Positions 27,515 through 37,383 are shown, numbered from the stretch's first letter. The stretch: 64,000 nucleotides of DNA from Paenibacillus silagei (GCF_017874735.1 NZ_JAGGLV010000032.1:1-64000), one strand, 5' to 3'. Made by a program: numbers and translations. Notes: generated by a model not told the origin, from the sequence alone.

Positions 27515-27585
27515 GAGAATCAACAGTCCACACCTATTTTTCAGGGTACAGCCATATTCACCGTTTCCAAAGGCCTCTTATCCCT

Positions 27586-28725
27586 TTACAGGACAGCCGC
27601 AAGCTCCCGGGAAGCTATATCGCTACTGTGAATCTGTTCCAGACCGGGGTTCGCTTCACCCTGATGACGCTGAAGCACTTCATCAATAATCTCATCAATC
27701 CGCAGGAAGGGAATCTCACCGCGCAGGAAGCGGGCCACGGCGACCTCATTGGCTGCATTGAAGGCTGTTGTGAATGTGCCGCCCGCTATGCCGCAGTCAA
27801 TAGCCATCTTCAGCGCCGGATAGCGCTCATAATCCATCTCCCGGAAGGTCAGGCTGGCTACCTGAGCCAGAGACAAACGCTTCGCAGGAGACGGCCAGCG
27901 GTCGGGATAGGTGAGCGCATATTGAATGGGAACCCGCATATCAGGAGTCCCAAGCTGAGCAATAATGCTGCTGTCGCAGAACTCCACATAGGAGTGAATG
28001 ATGCTCTCCGGATGCAGCACCACATCAATCTGCTCATACGGAAGGGCGAACAAATGGTGGGCTTCAATAACCTCCAGGCCTTTGTTAACCATGGTTGCCG
28101 AGTCAATAGTAATCTTGGCCCCCATGCTCCAATTGGGGTGACGCAGTGCGTCCGCTACGGTAACATTCGTAAGCTGTTCACGCTTATAATCACGGAACGA
28201 GCCACCCGAGGCAGTAATGGTAATTGAAGCCACATCTTCACGGTTCTCCCCATTTAAGCATTGGAAAATCGCCGAATGCTCGCTGTCCACTGGCAGCAGC
28301 TTCACGCCTTTGCGTCCAGCCAGCTCTGTAACCAGATGTCCGGCGGTCACCAGTGTCTCCTTATTAGCCAGTCCAATATGTCTGCCGGCTTCAATCGCCG
28401 CCAGCGTAGACTGAAGCCCTACACTGCCTACAAGCGCAGTTACGACCGTCTGTGCATCGCCTCCGGCAGCAATCTCCACCAGACCTTCACTTCCGCTGTA
28501 CAGCTCTACACCGGCGGGCAGACTGGATCTGATCCCCTCTGCAAGCTCCTTCGTGGATACCGATACACGGCGAGGCTTGAAACGGCGGACCTGTTCCAGC
28601 AGCAGTGAAGTATTACTTCCCGCCGCCAGTCCATCGACTTCAAAAGCTTCCGGATGCATAGCTACCACATCCAGCGTCTGGGTACCGATGGAACCCGTGG
28701 AGCCGAGAATACTAATTTTTTTCAC
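27586..28725 (-). CDS. dxr: 1-deoxy-D-xylulose-5-phosphate reductoisomerase
   Basis: Second enzyme of the MEP isoprenoid pathway, 379 aa, supplying IPP for undecaprenyl phosphate made by the nearby uppS. NADPH motif GSTGSIGTQTLDVV, metal and substrate motifs LPVDSEHSAIFQ and ITASGGSFRD, and the HPNWSMGAKITIDSATMVNKGLE loop are present. The start is GTG at 28725. It follows cdsA by 23 nt. Confidence 0.97.
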   Translation of the reverse strand: MKKISILGSTGSIGTQTLDVVAMHPEAFEVDGLAAGSNTSLLLEQVRRFKPRRVSVSTKELAEGIRSSLPAGVELYSGSEGLVEIAAGGDAQTVVTALVGSVGLQSTLAAIEAGRHIGLANKETLVTAGHLVTELAGRKGVKLLPVDSEHSAIFQCLNGENREDVASITITASGGSFRDYKREQLTNVTVADALRHPNWSMGAKITIDSATMVNKGLEVIEAHHLFALPYEQIDVVLHPESIIHSYVEFCDSSIIAQLGTPDMRVPIQYALTYPDRWPSPAKRLSLAQVASLTFREMDYERYPALKMAIDCGIAGGTFTTAFNAANEVAVARFLRGEIPFLRIDEIIDEVLQRHQGEANPGLEQIHSSDIASRELAAVL

Positions 28726-28748
28726 AGTTGCTTTCCTTCTCCCTGTCG

Positions 28749-29552
28749 TTAATAGTAAGGCATCAGCATTACGATATGTACGAAAGGAAATACGATGATC
28801 CAGCTGTCGCAGCGGTCCAGGATGCCACCGTGACCCGGCAAGAGTGAGCCTGAATCCTTAATACCGTACACCCGTTTATAGGCAGATTGTACAAGATCTC
28901 CAAGCTGACCCAGCACAGCGCAGGCAATTCCAATCAGCAGCGCGCGTCCGATAGTCAGCAGATCAGGAACCAGTATAGCAAACACAATCGATATGACAGC
29001 AGAAATCAATACTCCGCCAAGCGCGCCCTCTATAGTCTTGTTAGGACTGATCGCAGGCCACAGCTTGTTCTTCCCGAAGCTTCTGCCGACAAAATAGGCT
29101 CCGGCATCACTGCCCCATATACAGCACAGCAGCAGGATCGTCCAGAAGAGGCCATGGCCATCCCCCGCACCGCGGGCGATTCCCATATACGAGAACCCCA
29201 TTCCTATGTAAACAATGCCAGTGAACATCATCGCGGTGATTTTGATATCAAGCTTATTCTTACTGAAGACAGTGACCAGCAGGAACAGCAGCAATACCAG
29301 CCAAATCCCCTGTTCCCAGGAGAATAGCTTATTCGTTCCCAGGAGATCCCAAGGAATCATAAAGCCTACTACAGAGGCATAACCAAATACAGCAGTCAGC
29401 CCGAAGGTTGCTGTACCTGTCATTTTCACAAATTCATAATAGCCGATGAGGGCCATCGCAGTCAGCATCAGCTGATACGGCCAGCCACCCCAATAGCATA
29501 ACCCTAAAAACAAGGCCCCGGCAACAATTCCGGTAATCAATCGCTGCTTCAA
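28749..29552 (-). CDS. cdsA: Phosphatidate cytidylyltransferase
   Basis: Makes CDP-diacylglycerol for phospholipid synthesis. 267 aa with several TM segments and the C-terminal signature SAYKRVYGIKDSGSLLPGHGG followed by LDRCDS. The start is TTG at 29552 behind GGAGAGGG. It lies between uppS and dxr in the usual order. Confidence 0.95.
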   Translation of the reverse strand: MKQRLITGIVAGALFLGLCYWGGWPYQLMLTAMALIGYYEFVKMTGTATFGLTAVFGYASVVGFMIPWDLLGTNKLFSWEQGIWLVLLLFLLVTVFSKNKLDIKITAMMFTGIVYIGMGFSYMGIARGAGDGHGLFWTILLLCCIWGSDAGAYFVGRSFGKNKLWPAISPNKTIEGALGGVLISAVISIVFAILVPDLLTIGRALLIGIACAVLGQLGDLVQSAYKRVYGIKDSGSLLPGHGGILDRCDSWIIVFPFVHIVMLMPYY

Positions 29553-29572
29553 AGAATCCCTCTCCCATCAGG

Positions 29573-30340
29573 CTACTTCAATCCACCATAACGGCGTGTG
29601 CGGCGCTGATATTCAGCCACAGCCTGCATCAGATGCGTCTTGTCGAACTCCGGCCAGTACGCATCCGTAAACCAAAATTCACTATAGGCGATTTGCCACA
29701 GCATAAAGTTACTGAGCCGCATCTCCCCGCTCGTACGGATGAGCAGGTCAGGATCGGGTAAACCGCTGGATGACAGTCTGTTGTCAATCAGCTCTGAAGT
29801 GATCTCTTCAGGTGACAGAATTCCTGCCTGGATATCCTTGCCCAGAGCGCGCATACAGTCCTCAATTTCCTTACGCCCGCCGTAGTTCAGAGCAAAATTA
29901 AGTATAAGTCCGGTATTGCTTAGTGTGCGGGCGACCGCTTCTTCCATCGCCTTGCGGGTATGGGAAGGCAAAGCCTCCGTGTTGCCCATTACGCGCACCT
30001 GTACATTCTTCTCAATGAGTTCATCCAGTTCAATCGCCAGGAATTCTACGGGGAGGCGCATCAGGAAATCCACTTCATCCTTAGGCCGGGTCCAGTTCTC
30101 CGTAGAGAAAGCGTACAGAGTCAAAAATTCTACTCCGAGGTCATTCGCTGCAATCGTAGCACGTTTGACTGCCTTCATCCCGTTCTGATGGCCCACAACC
30201 CGGGGCATACCGCGCCGCTTCGCCCAGCGCCCGTTGCCATCCATAATTATCGCTACGTGCCGGGGAATATTATCCGGTGAAATCTCGACTGGCTCCTGCC
30301 TGTCTTTACGGCTCAGCCATTCTTGAATCCGTTTGATCAT
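29573..30340 (-). CDS. uppS: Undecaprenyl diphosphate synthase
   Basis: cis-prenyltransferase making the C55 carrier lipid for cell-wall synthesis, 255 aa. It has HVAIIMDGNGRWAKRRG (pyrophosphate-binding Asp), FSTENWTRP, and the C-terminal RTSGEMRLSNFMLWQ motif. ATG at 30340 follows GGAGG by about 8 nt; the longer frame adds 12 residues upstream of that site. Confidence 0.96.
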   Translation of the reverse strand: MIKRIQEWLSRKDRQEPVEISPDNIPRHVAIIMDGNGRWAKRRGMPRVVGHQNGMKAVKRATIAANDLGVEFLTLYAFSTENWTRPKDEVDFLMRLPVEFLAIELDELIEKNVQVRVMGNTEALPSHTRKAMEEAVARTLSNTGLILNFALNYGGRKEIEDCMRALGKDIQAGILSPEEITSELIDNRLSSSGLPDPDLLIRTSGEMRLSNFMLWQIAYSEFWFTDAYWPEFDKTHLMQAVAEYQRRTRRYGGLK

Positions 30341-30418
30341 TTCCGTTTCCTCCAAGCTCTTATCAGAAAGAGACAAACCCCACCATTAACGGAGGGGCCT
30401 GAAGTCTCATGAATTTCG

Positions 30419-30973
30419 TTATACTTCCATAATCTCTTTTTCTTTGGACAAGAGCACTTTGTCGACTTCAGCTATGAACTTATCCGTTGATTTCTGGATA
30501 TCTTCCTGATGTCCATGTGATTCATCTTCTGAAATGCCGTTCTTCTCCATCTTCTTGATGTCATCATTGGCATCGCGGCGGATATTGCGGATCGCTACCT
30601 TCGCTTCTTCACCGAACTTCTTGGTGAATTTCACCAGCTCAGTGCGGCGTTCTTCGGTAAGCGGAGGAATCGACAGGCGGATGATTGTACCGTCATTGGC
30701 TGGAGTAATCCCAATGTCGGATTTCATAATCGCCTTTTCGATGTCTGACATTGAAGTTTTGTCCCACGGCTGGATCAGCAGGGTCCGGGAATCCGGTGTG
30801 CTGATGTTGGCCAGCTGATTAATAGGAGTTGGAGCACCGTAATATTCAACCTGGATGCGATCCAGCAGCGACGTCGAAGCGCGTCCCGCCCGCAGTGTTG
30901 CCAAGTCGCGTTTCAGCGAGAGAATCGCTTTTTCCATACGCTCTTCGGCATTCTTCTTAACCGATTGTGGCAT
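30419..30973 (-). CDS. frr: Ribosome recycling factor
   Basis: 184 aa. Splits post-termination ribosomes with [36 protein letters not shown] and [10 protein letters not shown]-like [15 protein letters not shown] segments are typical. The ATG directly follows the pyrH stop (TAA then ATG), implying coupling. Confidence 0.97.
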   Translation of the reverse strand: MPQSVKKNAEERMEKAILSLKRDLATLRAGRASTSLLDRIQVEYYGAPTPINQLANISTPDSRTLLIQPWDKTSMSDIEKAIMKSDIGITPANDGTIIRLSIPPLTEERRTELVKFTKKFGEEAKVAIRNIRRDANDDIKKMEKNGISEDESHGHQEDIQKSTDKFIAEVDKVLLSKEKEIMEV

Positions 30974-31702
<729 letters not shown>

Positions 31703-31723
31703 TTATATACCCTCACTTTCTAC

Positions 31724-31761
31724 AAAAGACGGAACACTACTTGTATGTGTTCCGCTCTTTT
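31724..31761 (-). terminator. Terminator-like hairpin between tsf and pyrH
   Basis: AAAAGAGCGGAACAC pairs with GTGTTCCGTCTTTT with one bulged base, loop of about 9 nt, followed by TTTTG. It probably reduces transcription from the abundant rpsB-tsf mRNA into pyrH. Confidence 0.65.
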
Positions 31762-31804
31762 GATGCTTGCCTGTATTCAGTTCTTATTCAATGTCATGCA
31801 GTTA

Positions 31805-32455
31805 TTATTGTTTTACTTGTGCCATAACTTCTTCTACGAAGTTGTCGACTTTCTTCTCAAGACCTTCACCCAGTTCGAAACGAACAAAGCGGCGGATTGT
31901 GATGTTCTCGCCGATCGTGCTGATTTTTTCATTCAGCAGCTGGGAAATTGTCTTGTCCGGGTCTTTAACGAAGGATTGCTCCATCAGGCAGTATTCTTCA
32001 TAGAACTTGCTGATGCGGCCTTCCACCATTTTTTCAACGATCTTCTCAGGCTTGCCTTCGTTCAGCGCTTGTGCCTTAAGAATTTCTTTTTCCTTCTCTA
32101 CGTCTGCAGAAGGTACTTCTTCACGGCGGACATACAGCGGGTTCGCTGCTGCGATTTGCATAGCGATGTCACGTGCGAATTCTCTGAAGGAATCGGTTTT
32201 GCCTACAAAGTCAGTTTCGCAGTTAATTTCTACCAGAACGCCAATACGGCCGCCAGCGTGGATATAGGATTCTACAGTACCTTCAGTAGCAATACGTCCT
32301 GCTTTGTTGGCTGCTGCGGACAGACCTTTTTCACGAAGCAATTCTGCTGCTTTGGTGATATCGTTGTTTGCTTCTTCCAAAGCTTTCTTACAATCGAGCA
32401 TTCCTGCCCCGGTTCTTTCACGAAGTTCCTTCACTGCTTTTGCATCTACTGCCAT
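31805..32455 (-). CDS. tsf: Translation elongation factor Ts
   Basis: Guanine-nucleotide exchange factor for EF-Tu, 216 aa. [21 protein letters not shown] and [16 protein letters not shown] are diagnostic. The ATG at 32455 follows GGAGGG; 35 upstream in-frame residues are noncoding leader. Confidence 0.98.
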   Translation of the reverse strand: MAVDAKAVKELRERTGAGMLDCKKALEEANNDITKAAELLREKGLSAAANKAGRIATEGTVESYIHAGGRIGVLVEINCETDFVGKTDSFREFARDIAMQIAAANPLYVRREEVPSADVEKEKEILKAQALNEGKPEKIVEKMVEGRISKFYEEYCLMEQSFVKDPDKTISQLLNEKISTIGENITIRRFVRFELGEGLEKKVDNFVEEVMAQVKQ

Positions 32456-32522
32456 TGTTATTCCCTCCAGGATCATAGTCGTTGTCATACGCAGGCATAA
32501 AGTGATACTCGCATGCATTTTA

Positions 32523-32570
32523 AAAAAAGGGCAGTGAGAGGTTATCCACCTGCCAACCACCCTTTTTCAT
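32523..32570 (-). terminator. Attenuator/terminator hairpin between rpsB and tsf
   Basis: AAAAAGGGTGGT pairs with ACTGCCCTTTTTT through a 12-bp stem with two G-U pairs and a T-run at its end. It lies about 70 nt before tsf and could set the S2 to EF-Ts ratio. Confidence 0.6.
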
Positions 32571-32601
32571 TTAAGTTTATGTTTTATGTTCCGGTTACTA
32601 C

Positions 32602-33303
32602 TTAAGCTGTAGTTGTGTCTTCGCCCTGATGAGCTTCAACAACGGCATCAGCCATCTTACCAGTCAAGAGCTTCACGGCGCGGATAGCGTCGTCATTGCC
32701 TGGAATTACGTAGTCAATTTCATCCGGATCGCAGTTAGTATCAACGATAGCTACGATAGGAATACCCAATTTGCGAGCTTCTGCTACAGCAATGCGCTCT
32801 TTACGCGGGTCAATGATGAACAGCGCGCTTGGAAGACCTTTCATGTTCTTGATACCGCCCAGGAATTTCTCAAGACGATCTTTCTCTTTGCGGAGAAGGA
32901 TAACTTCTTTCTTAGGCAATACTGCAAAGGTACCGTCTTCTTCCCAAGCTTCCAATTTCTTCAGGCGGTCAATACGCTTCTGAATAGTCTGGAAGTTAGT
33001 CAGGGTACCACCGAGCCAACGCTGGTTAATGAAGAACATACCCGAACGTTCAGCTTCTTCTTTTACGGAATCCTGTGCCTGCTTCTTTGTTCCTACGAAT
33101 AGGATTGTGCCGTTGTCGCCAGCGACGCTCTTTACAAAGTTGTAAGCTTCCTCTACCTTTTTGACTGTCTTTTGCAAGTCAATAATGTAAATTCCGTTTC
33201 TTTCAGTGAAGATATAACGATCCATCTTTGGGTTCCAACGACGAGTCTGGTGACCGAAGTGTACCCCAGCTTCGAGAAGCTGCTTCATGGAGATTACTGC
33301 CAT
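32602..33303 (-). CDS. rpsB: Small ribosomal subunit protein uS2
   Basis: 233 aa. [36 protein letters not shown] and the RWLGGTLTN segment identify S2. ATG at 33303 follows AGGAGGTG. It is the first gene after the fla/che operon, with its own promoter and a leader of about 120 nt. Confidence 0.98.
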   Translation of the reverse strand: MAVISMKQLLEAGVHFGHQTRRWNPKMDRYIFTERNGIYIIDLQKTVKKVEEAYNFVKSVAGDNGTILFVGTKKQAQDSVKEEAERSGMFFINQRWLGGTLTNFQTIQKRIDRLKKLEAWEEDGTFAVLPKKEVILLRKEKDRLEKFLGGIKNMKGLPSALFIIDPRKERIAVAEARKLGIPIVAIVDTNCDPDEIDYVIPGNDDAIRAVKLLTGKMADAVVEAHQGEDTTTA

Positions 33304-33364
33304 CTTCACACACCTCCTAAGTTTGGTTTATTGTGTGTCTCCTCCGCCGCGCGTCATCTTTCAG

Positions 33365-33395
33365 CAAGACTTTCTTCAGAAGAAAGCACCCCTTG
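33365..33395 (-). other. Stem-loop in the rpsB leader
   Basis: CTTTCTTC-T-GAAGAAAG forms an 8-bp stem with a one-base centre (33370-33386). Outer CAAG/CTTG pairs (33392-33395/33365-33368) enclose an asymmetric internal loop. A purine-rich internal loop in a ribosomal-protein leader suggests protein or rRNA mimicry; no T-run follows, so it is not a terminator. Confidence 0.4.
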
Positions 33396-33432
33396 TCGAA
33401 ATCAACCGGCGTGTGTTTTAACACCGTCAATT

Positions 33433-33461
33433 AATATATCATAATAAAACAGCCTATGCAA
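33433..33461 (-). promoter_or_regulatory. SigA promoter of rpsB-tsf
   Basis: Minus strand TTGCAT (33456-33461), 17-nt spacer, TATATT (33433-33438), just after the stop of the preceding gene. Confidence 0.7.
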
Positions 33462-33464
33462 CGA

Positions 33465-34067
33465 TTACTTTTTTACGGTAATCAGCTTGTCAATAATGGA
33501 GTTGATGCTCTCTCCCTTGGTGAAGCTGTAGCTGCCGTATTGAATGATAGTATTCACCTTACGGCTGTTTGCCGTCTGGAGGAACTTATTCTTATCCTCA
33601 ATAACCCCGGCTTCCGCAAGTAAATCTGCCGTCTGGGCGAGAGTAATTCCAGTGGGAATCTTAAGAGATATTACCCCGTCAACCGCAGCCACAGGCGCTT
33701 CAGGCGTAGCCGGAGCCTTGGTAACAGGTGCTGCGGTGCTCTGCGGCTGTGCAGGAGCTGAAGGCTTGCCCGGAGTCGTTGCGGCGCTTGGCACTGCAGC
33801 CGGCTTGGGCGGGACAGCAGGCGTAGATGCCGGTGTTGCTGCTGGCGCCCCGGAAGCCTGGGTCTTGGCCGCTTCCTCCGGGGACGGCGTTGCTGTTCCA
33901 GCAGCTTCTGCCGGATCTACAACATTCAGGTTCAGGCTAGCCGCTTGCCGGATCAGCTCTTCTTTGGTCAGAGGCGCCGTCCGTCCGGCTATCATCAGCT
34001 GCAGCAGCAGCGCGCCGGCTATCAGCCCGACCCCTAGTCCCAGCATAAAGAATCGGTTCTTCATCAT
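33465..34067 (-). CDS. Membrane-anchored protein with LysM/MltG-N-like C-terminal domain
   Basis: 200 aa. One TM segment (about residues 5-27), a Pro/Ala/Thr-rich linker (about 50-125), and a C-terminal region (about 132-200) with SLKIPTGITLAQTADLLAEAGVI and YGSYSFTKGESINSIIDKL, which resembles the LysM-like N-terminal part of endolytic transglycosylase MltG/YceG. The catalytic domain is absent. It follows the swrB-like gene with a 4-nt overlap (ATGA). B. subtilis has no such gene here. A peptidoglycan-binding or envelope role is inference. Confidence 0.75.
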   Translation of the reverse strand: MMKNRFFMLGLGVGLIAGALLLQLMIAGRTAPLTKEELIRQAASLNLNVVDPAEAAGTATPSPEEAAKTQASGAPAATPASTPAVPPKPAAVPSAATTPGKPSAPAQPQSTAAPVTKAPATPEAPVAAVDGVISLKIPTGITLAQTADLLAEAGVIEDKNKFLQTANSRKVNTIIQYGSYSFTKGESINSIIDKLITVKK

Positions 34068-34636
34068 ACGGATTCCTCCTGCTGGGCAAGCTGCAGGATC
34101 AGTTGCACCTCACCCCGCTGCAGACCGGCGGTCTTGGCGATAGAATCGATTGATTTCCCTTGCTCATGCAGCTCGAACAGCCGGGGATACCGCAGCTTAA
34201 TGGAGCTGACGGGTCTTGGCTTAACAGGAGGTACTGCCTCGGCAGCCTGTTCCCTGCCCTGGGGCTTCTCCGCGTGGCCGGACGAAGCTTCCCGCGAGAA
34301 GGTGGCTGCCAGCTGAAGCAGTCCCTTCTCTTCTGCGGTCAGCCGCGCATCCATCAGCAGCAGGCTCTTCTGCAGCTCGCCCACCTGCTCCCGCAGTCCA
34401 CCGATCTCTTCCTGCAGGGCCGCCTTATTGCTCTGTGACTGTGTCTTAATACTGCCCACCAGCTTCAGCAGCTCGGAGTTCTCATGCTCGATATCGGCCA
34501 TGTAGAGCTCCAGAGCCGCCTCCGTCTCCTTCAGGCTCTTCTTCTCCGAGTCTTCCTTACCCGTCCTGGCCGGCAGCCGCAGGGCATAAACAATAGCAAC
34601 TGCGCCTACCAGCACGATGTATACCCATGGTTCCAA
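34064..34636 (-). CDS. SwrB-like DUF6115 membrane protein
   Basis: 190 aa. One N-terminal TM helix (about 5-20), a coiled coil (about 28-110), a linker, and a C-terminal helix-turn-helix-like module (RYPRLFELHEQGKSIDSIAKTAGLQRGEVQLILQ). Layout and position after sigD and before rpsB match SwrB, which in B. subtilis activates the flagellar export apparatus. Orthology is inferred from architecture and synteny. Start is TTG at 34636. Confidence 0.72.
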   Translation of the reverse strand: MEPWVYIVLVGAVAIVYALRLPARTGKEDSEKKSLKETEAALELYMADIEHENSELLKLVGSIKTQSQSNKAALQEEIGGLREQVGELQKSLLLMDARLTAEEKGLLQLAATFSREASSGHAEKPQGREQAAEAVPPVKPRPVSSIKLRYPRLFELHEQGKSIDSIAKTAGLQRGEVQLILQLAQQEESV

Positions 34637-34704
34637 GTGTGTAATCTCCTTCTGCGTTTAATTCATAGGATGCCTTAACTGCATTTGCGGTTATTCTGTC
34701 CCAA

Positions 34705-35013
34705 TCAGAGACTGAAATCTATACGGTGCCCTTTATAAGGGTGTTCGGCATCATGGGTGTTCTCCTGATTGCCCTGCTTACGTGTGTGAGGCTGACTCCC
34801 GGAGCCGTTCCCCTTTCCGCCGTCCCGCAGCGCGGATTCTGCGGACTCGTCCACCTCGCTGCTGCGCTGCGCAATCTCCTGGGTCTGCTTGACATTCTGG
34901 CCTGCCAATTGCTGCTGGTCGAGTGCAGGACGCTGCTGAAGGTTGTTCTGAACTTTGCCCGCATCATGGGTACGGGGCAAAGCAATTTGCAGTTCCACCG
35001 GTTTCAGACTCAT
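34705..35013 (-). CDS. Small disordered protein of flagellar operons, function unknown
   Basis: 102 aa, hydrophilic and low-complexity. A conserved-looking N-terminus (MSLKPVELQIALPRTHDAGKV) and a short C-terminal motif (EHPYKGHRIDFSL) flank a Gln/Gly/Ser-rich middle. The GH-x-ID-hydrophobic ending recurs in small genes at this position in Paenibacillus and Clostridia flagellar clusters, as far as I recall. ATG at 35013 has GAGGG upstream. The pattern of conserved ends and a variable middle suggests a partner-binding peptide. No function is assigned. Confidence 0.7.
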   Translation of the reverse strand: MSLKPVELQIALPRTHDAGKVQNNLQQRPALDQQQLAGQNVKQTQEIAQRSSEVDESAESALRDGGKGNGSGSQPHTRKQGNQENTHDAEHPYKGHRIDFSL

Positions 35014-35082
35014 AAGATCCCTCTTTTCCACTCATTGGTTACAGAATCAAGGAATAGCAGGCCGCCTCAGCTGCCTGCCTGA

Positions 35083-36486
35083 TTATACATACGGTATTAT
35101 GGATATATCCCCTTCACTGTAAATGAAGGATACCCGCTCCGTCGGGTCCTTGACGAACCTGGTATATCTGCCGATTACGATCTTAGAGCCTCCATAGATC
35201 GTCTTGACGACATCAACCTTAGCTCTGCCGGTGTCCTCCAGCATGCGCTCGATCTCCAGCACACGCTCTTTAATTCTCTTTTCATCACGCATATGGGATT
35301 GCTTGGTTGCATTAAGCTTGACGCGAAGCGCCACCTTATCGGGCGATAGCTGGCCATTGTTCGCCAGCTGATTAAGCAGATACAGCGCCTTATTGGTCTT
35401 GTCCTCATTCTCAAGAAGCTGACGAAGCTCCTGGCGCAGTTCGTTGATCTCATTTCTCAGCTCGGGAACAACGCCCACTTCAATCGCTGTAGCTGTAGAC
35501 ATGGTATTGCCGATGGTGCGGGCAATCACGTGTTCACCCGCCTGCACAATACCGCCAACAATTAAGCCTTTGGCACCGTTGCACAACACGTCGCGGCCTG
35601 CCCGGATGCTGGAATGCATGATGCTTTGTGAGACTATAACATCCTCCCCGGCCACAACATTGCCATCCTGGATGAACGAGACCTTAACATTTTTACCGGC
35701 ATGAACGAGCCCTTTATTATATCCGATGATGCCGCCCGTAATCTCGATGGACCCGCCCGATATCAGCTCGGCCCCTTCTACCCCGCCGACCACCCGGATA
35801 TCTCCTGCGGATTTGACGGTGAAGCCGGTAAGCACATTGCCGCGGATGACCACAGTGCCCACGAAATCAATATTGCCCGTGCTGTAATCCACATCCCCAT
35901 TGATTTCATACACCGGAAATACATTGATCTTGCCCTTGTCTGTCAGCGTGACCAATCCGTCAATCGCCGAATACATGGAGGTCTCTTCCTGATCCACCAC
36001 CACATTCTTGCCTACCTTGAAATGAGCCTCCTTCCCTGCCCGGAACGGAAGCTCCTCCCCGGTTACCGTTTTGCCGCTCACACCGTTCTCTGCCGGAATA
36101 ACCTTGGCAATAAGCTGGCCCTTTCTTACGTTATGCAGCCGGACCAGCTCTTTGTAATCCACCTTGCCATCCTCTTTCTCCAGAGGCTTGCGGTCCTCCT
36201 CCATATCAACGGTCAGCAGAATACGGCCATCCTTACCGTTGACAGCAGGCTGTCCTATCGCGATCGGCACCCGGTTCCAGAAGTATTCTTCCGGGTTGCT
36301 GCTAATCCGCTGTACAATATCATGCTGGATACCGAAACGAATATTGTGACTGGACAGGAAGCTCTCAAGGTCCTCGACCGAACAGGTGAAATTCTCATCC
36401 TTCTTGGTGAACTGAAGGTAAGCAATCCCCTTATCCTCCGAAAAAGTAATGCTCAGGTATTGGCTCAATACATATTGACCGATCAA
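35083..36486 (-). CDS. fapA: FapA (DUF342) polymerizing/flagellar assembly-type protein
   Basis: 467 aa. The N-terminal domain (to about 190) is followed by a central beta-helix of repeated strands (GDVDYSTGNIDFVGTVVIRGNV through GGIVQAGEHVIA), a coiled coil (about 340-430) and a C-terminal segment. This is the DUF342/FapA architecture. FapA proteins occur in the flagellar cluster of Vibrio and in Clostridia; their role in Gram-positives is unclear. Start TTG at 36486 has GGGGGAG upstream. It lies directly after sigD. Confidence 0.85.
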   Translation of the reverse strand: MIGQYVLSQYLSITFSEDKGIAYLQFTKKDENFTCSVEDLESFLSSHNIRFGIQHDIVQRISSNPEEYFWNRVPIAIGQPAVNGKDGRILLTVDMEEDRKPLEKEDGKVDYKELVRLHNVRKGQLIAKVIPAENGVSGKTVTGEELPFRAGKEAHFKVGKNVVVDQEETSMYSAIDGLVTLTDKGKINVFPVYEINGDVDYSTGNIDFVGTVVIRGNVLTGFTVKSAGDIRVVGGVEGAELISGGSIEITGGIIGYNKGLVHAGKNVKVSFIQDGNVVAGEDVIVSQSIMHSSIRAGRDVLCNGAKGLIVGGIVQAGEHVIARTIGNTMSTATAIEVGVVPELRNEINELRQELRQLLENEDKTNKALYLLNQLANNGQLSPDKVALRVKLNATKQSHMRDEKRIKERVLEIERMLEDTGRAKVDVVKTIYGGSKIVIGRYTRFVKDPTERVSFIYSEGDISIIPYV

Positions 36487-36516
36487 TTTCTGCTCCCCCT
36501 TGTCACCGTCACCCGG

Positions 36517-37305
36517 TTAATCATTTTGCATCAGAAGGTCCCGGTTCTTCTCAAGTGTTCCTCTTAGCCGCAAAATAGCTTTGGAATGAAGCTGGGAGAT
36601 TCGCGAAGGAGACAGTGACATCACTTCCGCAATCTCGCTTAAAGATAAATCCTCATAATATAAAAGGGACACGACGGTCCGTTCTTTCACTGTTAGTTTC
36701 TCGATGCCTTTGGTTAGCGTATCCCGCAGGTAGAACTCATTCACTTTACGGTCCGGATTCTTGGCCTTGTCATCTACCAATATGGACATTCGTGTCTCTG
36801 ATTCTTCTTCACGTATAGGATCTTCCAATGAACAGAGCGACATTACTGCGACATCCTGCAGCATCGTCTGAAACTCCGTTTCCGAAATATTCAGATACTT
36901 GCTCATTTCATCGTCACTTACCGATCTCAAATACTTCTGCTCCAGCTGCTGGTAGGCATCCTCGATTTTTTTCGCTTTTTCGCGTACGGATCTGGGAACC
37001 CAGTCACTTTGCCGCAGAGAATCAAGGATTGCTCCCCGAACCCGCCACGAAGCATAGGTCTGGAATTGAAGCCCCCGCTTGTAGTCGAATTTTTCGATCG
37101 CATCAATGAGTCCCATGACACCGTTGCTGGCCAAATCGTCCTTGGAGACGTTTTTGGGCAGCCCTACTGCCAGACGGCTGGACACGTAATCAACAATATG
37201 GAGATAACTCTCAATCAGCTTTTTTTTAGCTTCAGAATCGCCGTGCTCTTTCCACTGCTCCCAAAGCAGGTCTGTTTCCGACTGAGCTGCTTTACGCTCG
37301 TTCAA
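36517..37305 (-). CDS. sigD: RNA polymerase sigma factor SigD (FliA/WhiG family)
   Basis: 262 aa. Region 2 (NVSKDDLASNGVMGLIDAIEKFDYKRGLQF-type core, DNA-melting TYASWRVRGAILD), region 3 (DWVPRSVREKAKKIEDAY) and region 4 (LSLSEIAEVMSLSPSRISQLHSKAI) are all present. It drives late flagellar, chemotaxis and autolysin genes. Being near the end of the operon means its level depends on transcript extension, as shown for B. subtilis. The start is TTG at 37305 after GGGTGA. Confidence 0.96.
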   Translation of the reverse strand: MNERKAAQSETDLLWEQWKEHGDSEAKKKLIESYLHIVDYVSSRLAVGLPKNVSKDDLASNGVMGLIDAIEKFDYKRGLQFQTYASWRVRGAILDSLRQSDWVPRSVREKAKKIEDAYQQLEQKYLRSVSDDEMSKYLNISETEFQTMLQDVAVMSLCSLEDPIREEESETRMSILVDDKAKNPDRKVNEFYLRDTLTKGIEKLTVKERTVVSLLYYEDLSLSEIAEVMSLSPSRISQLHSKAILRLRGTLEKNRDLLMQND

Positions 37306-37383
37306 CGGCTTTCACCCTTCCCAAAGTTTAGTCAGCGGGCAAACATGCGGCGCAAGATGACGGACTTTCGCCGCAGTACTCGC

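Noticed and set aside
35042-35078. GCAGGC/GCCTGC hairpin between fapA and the small disordered protein gene
   Set aside because: Short stem with no T-run; may be chance, not supported as a terminator.
37303-37332. SigD-type promoter TAAA...GCCG at the sigD start
   Set aside because: Spacing is 17 nt, the -10 is poor, and it would start transcription inside the sigD coding region.
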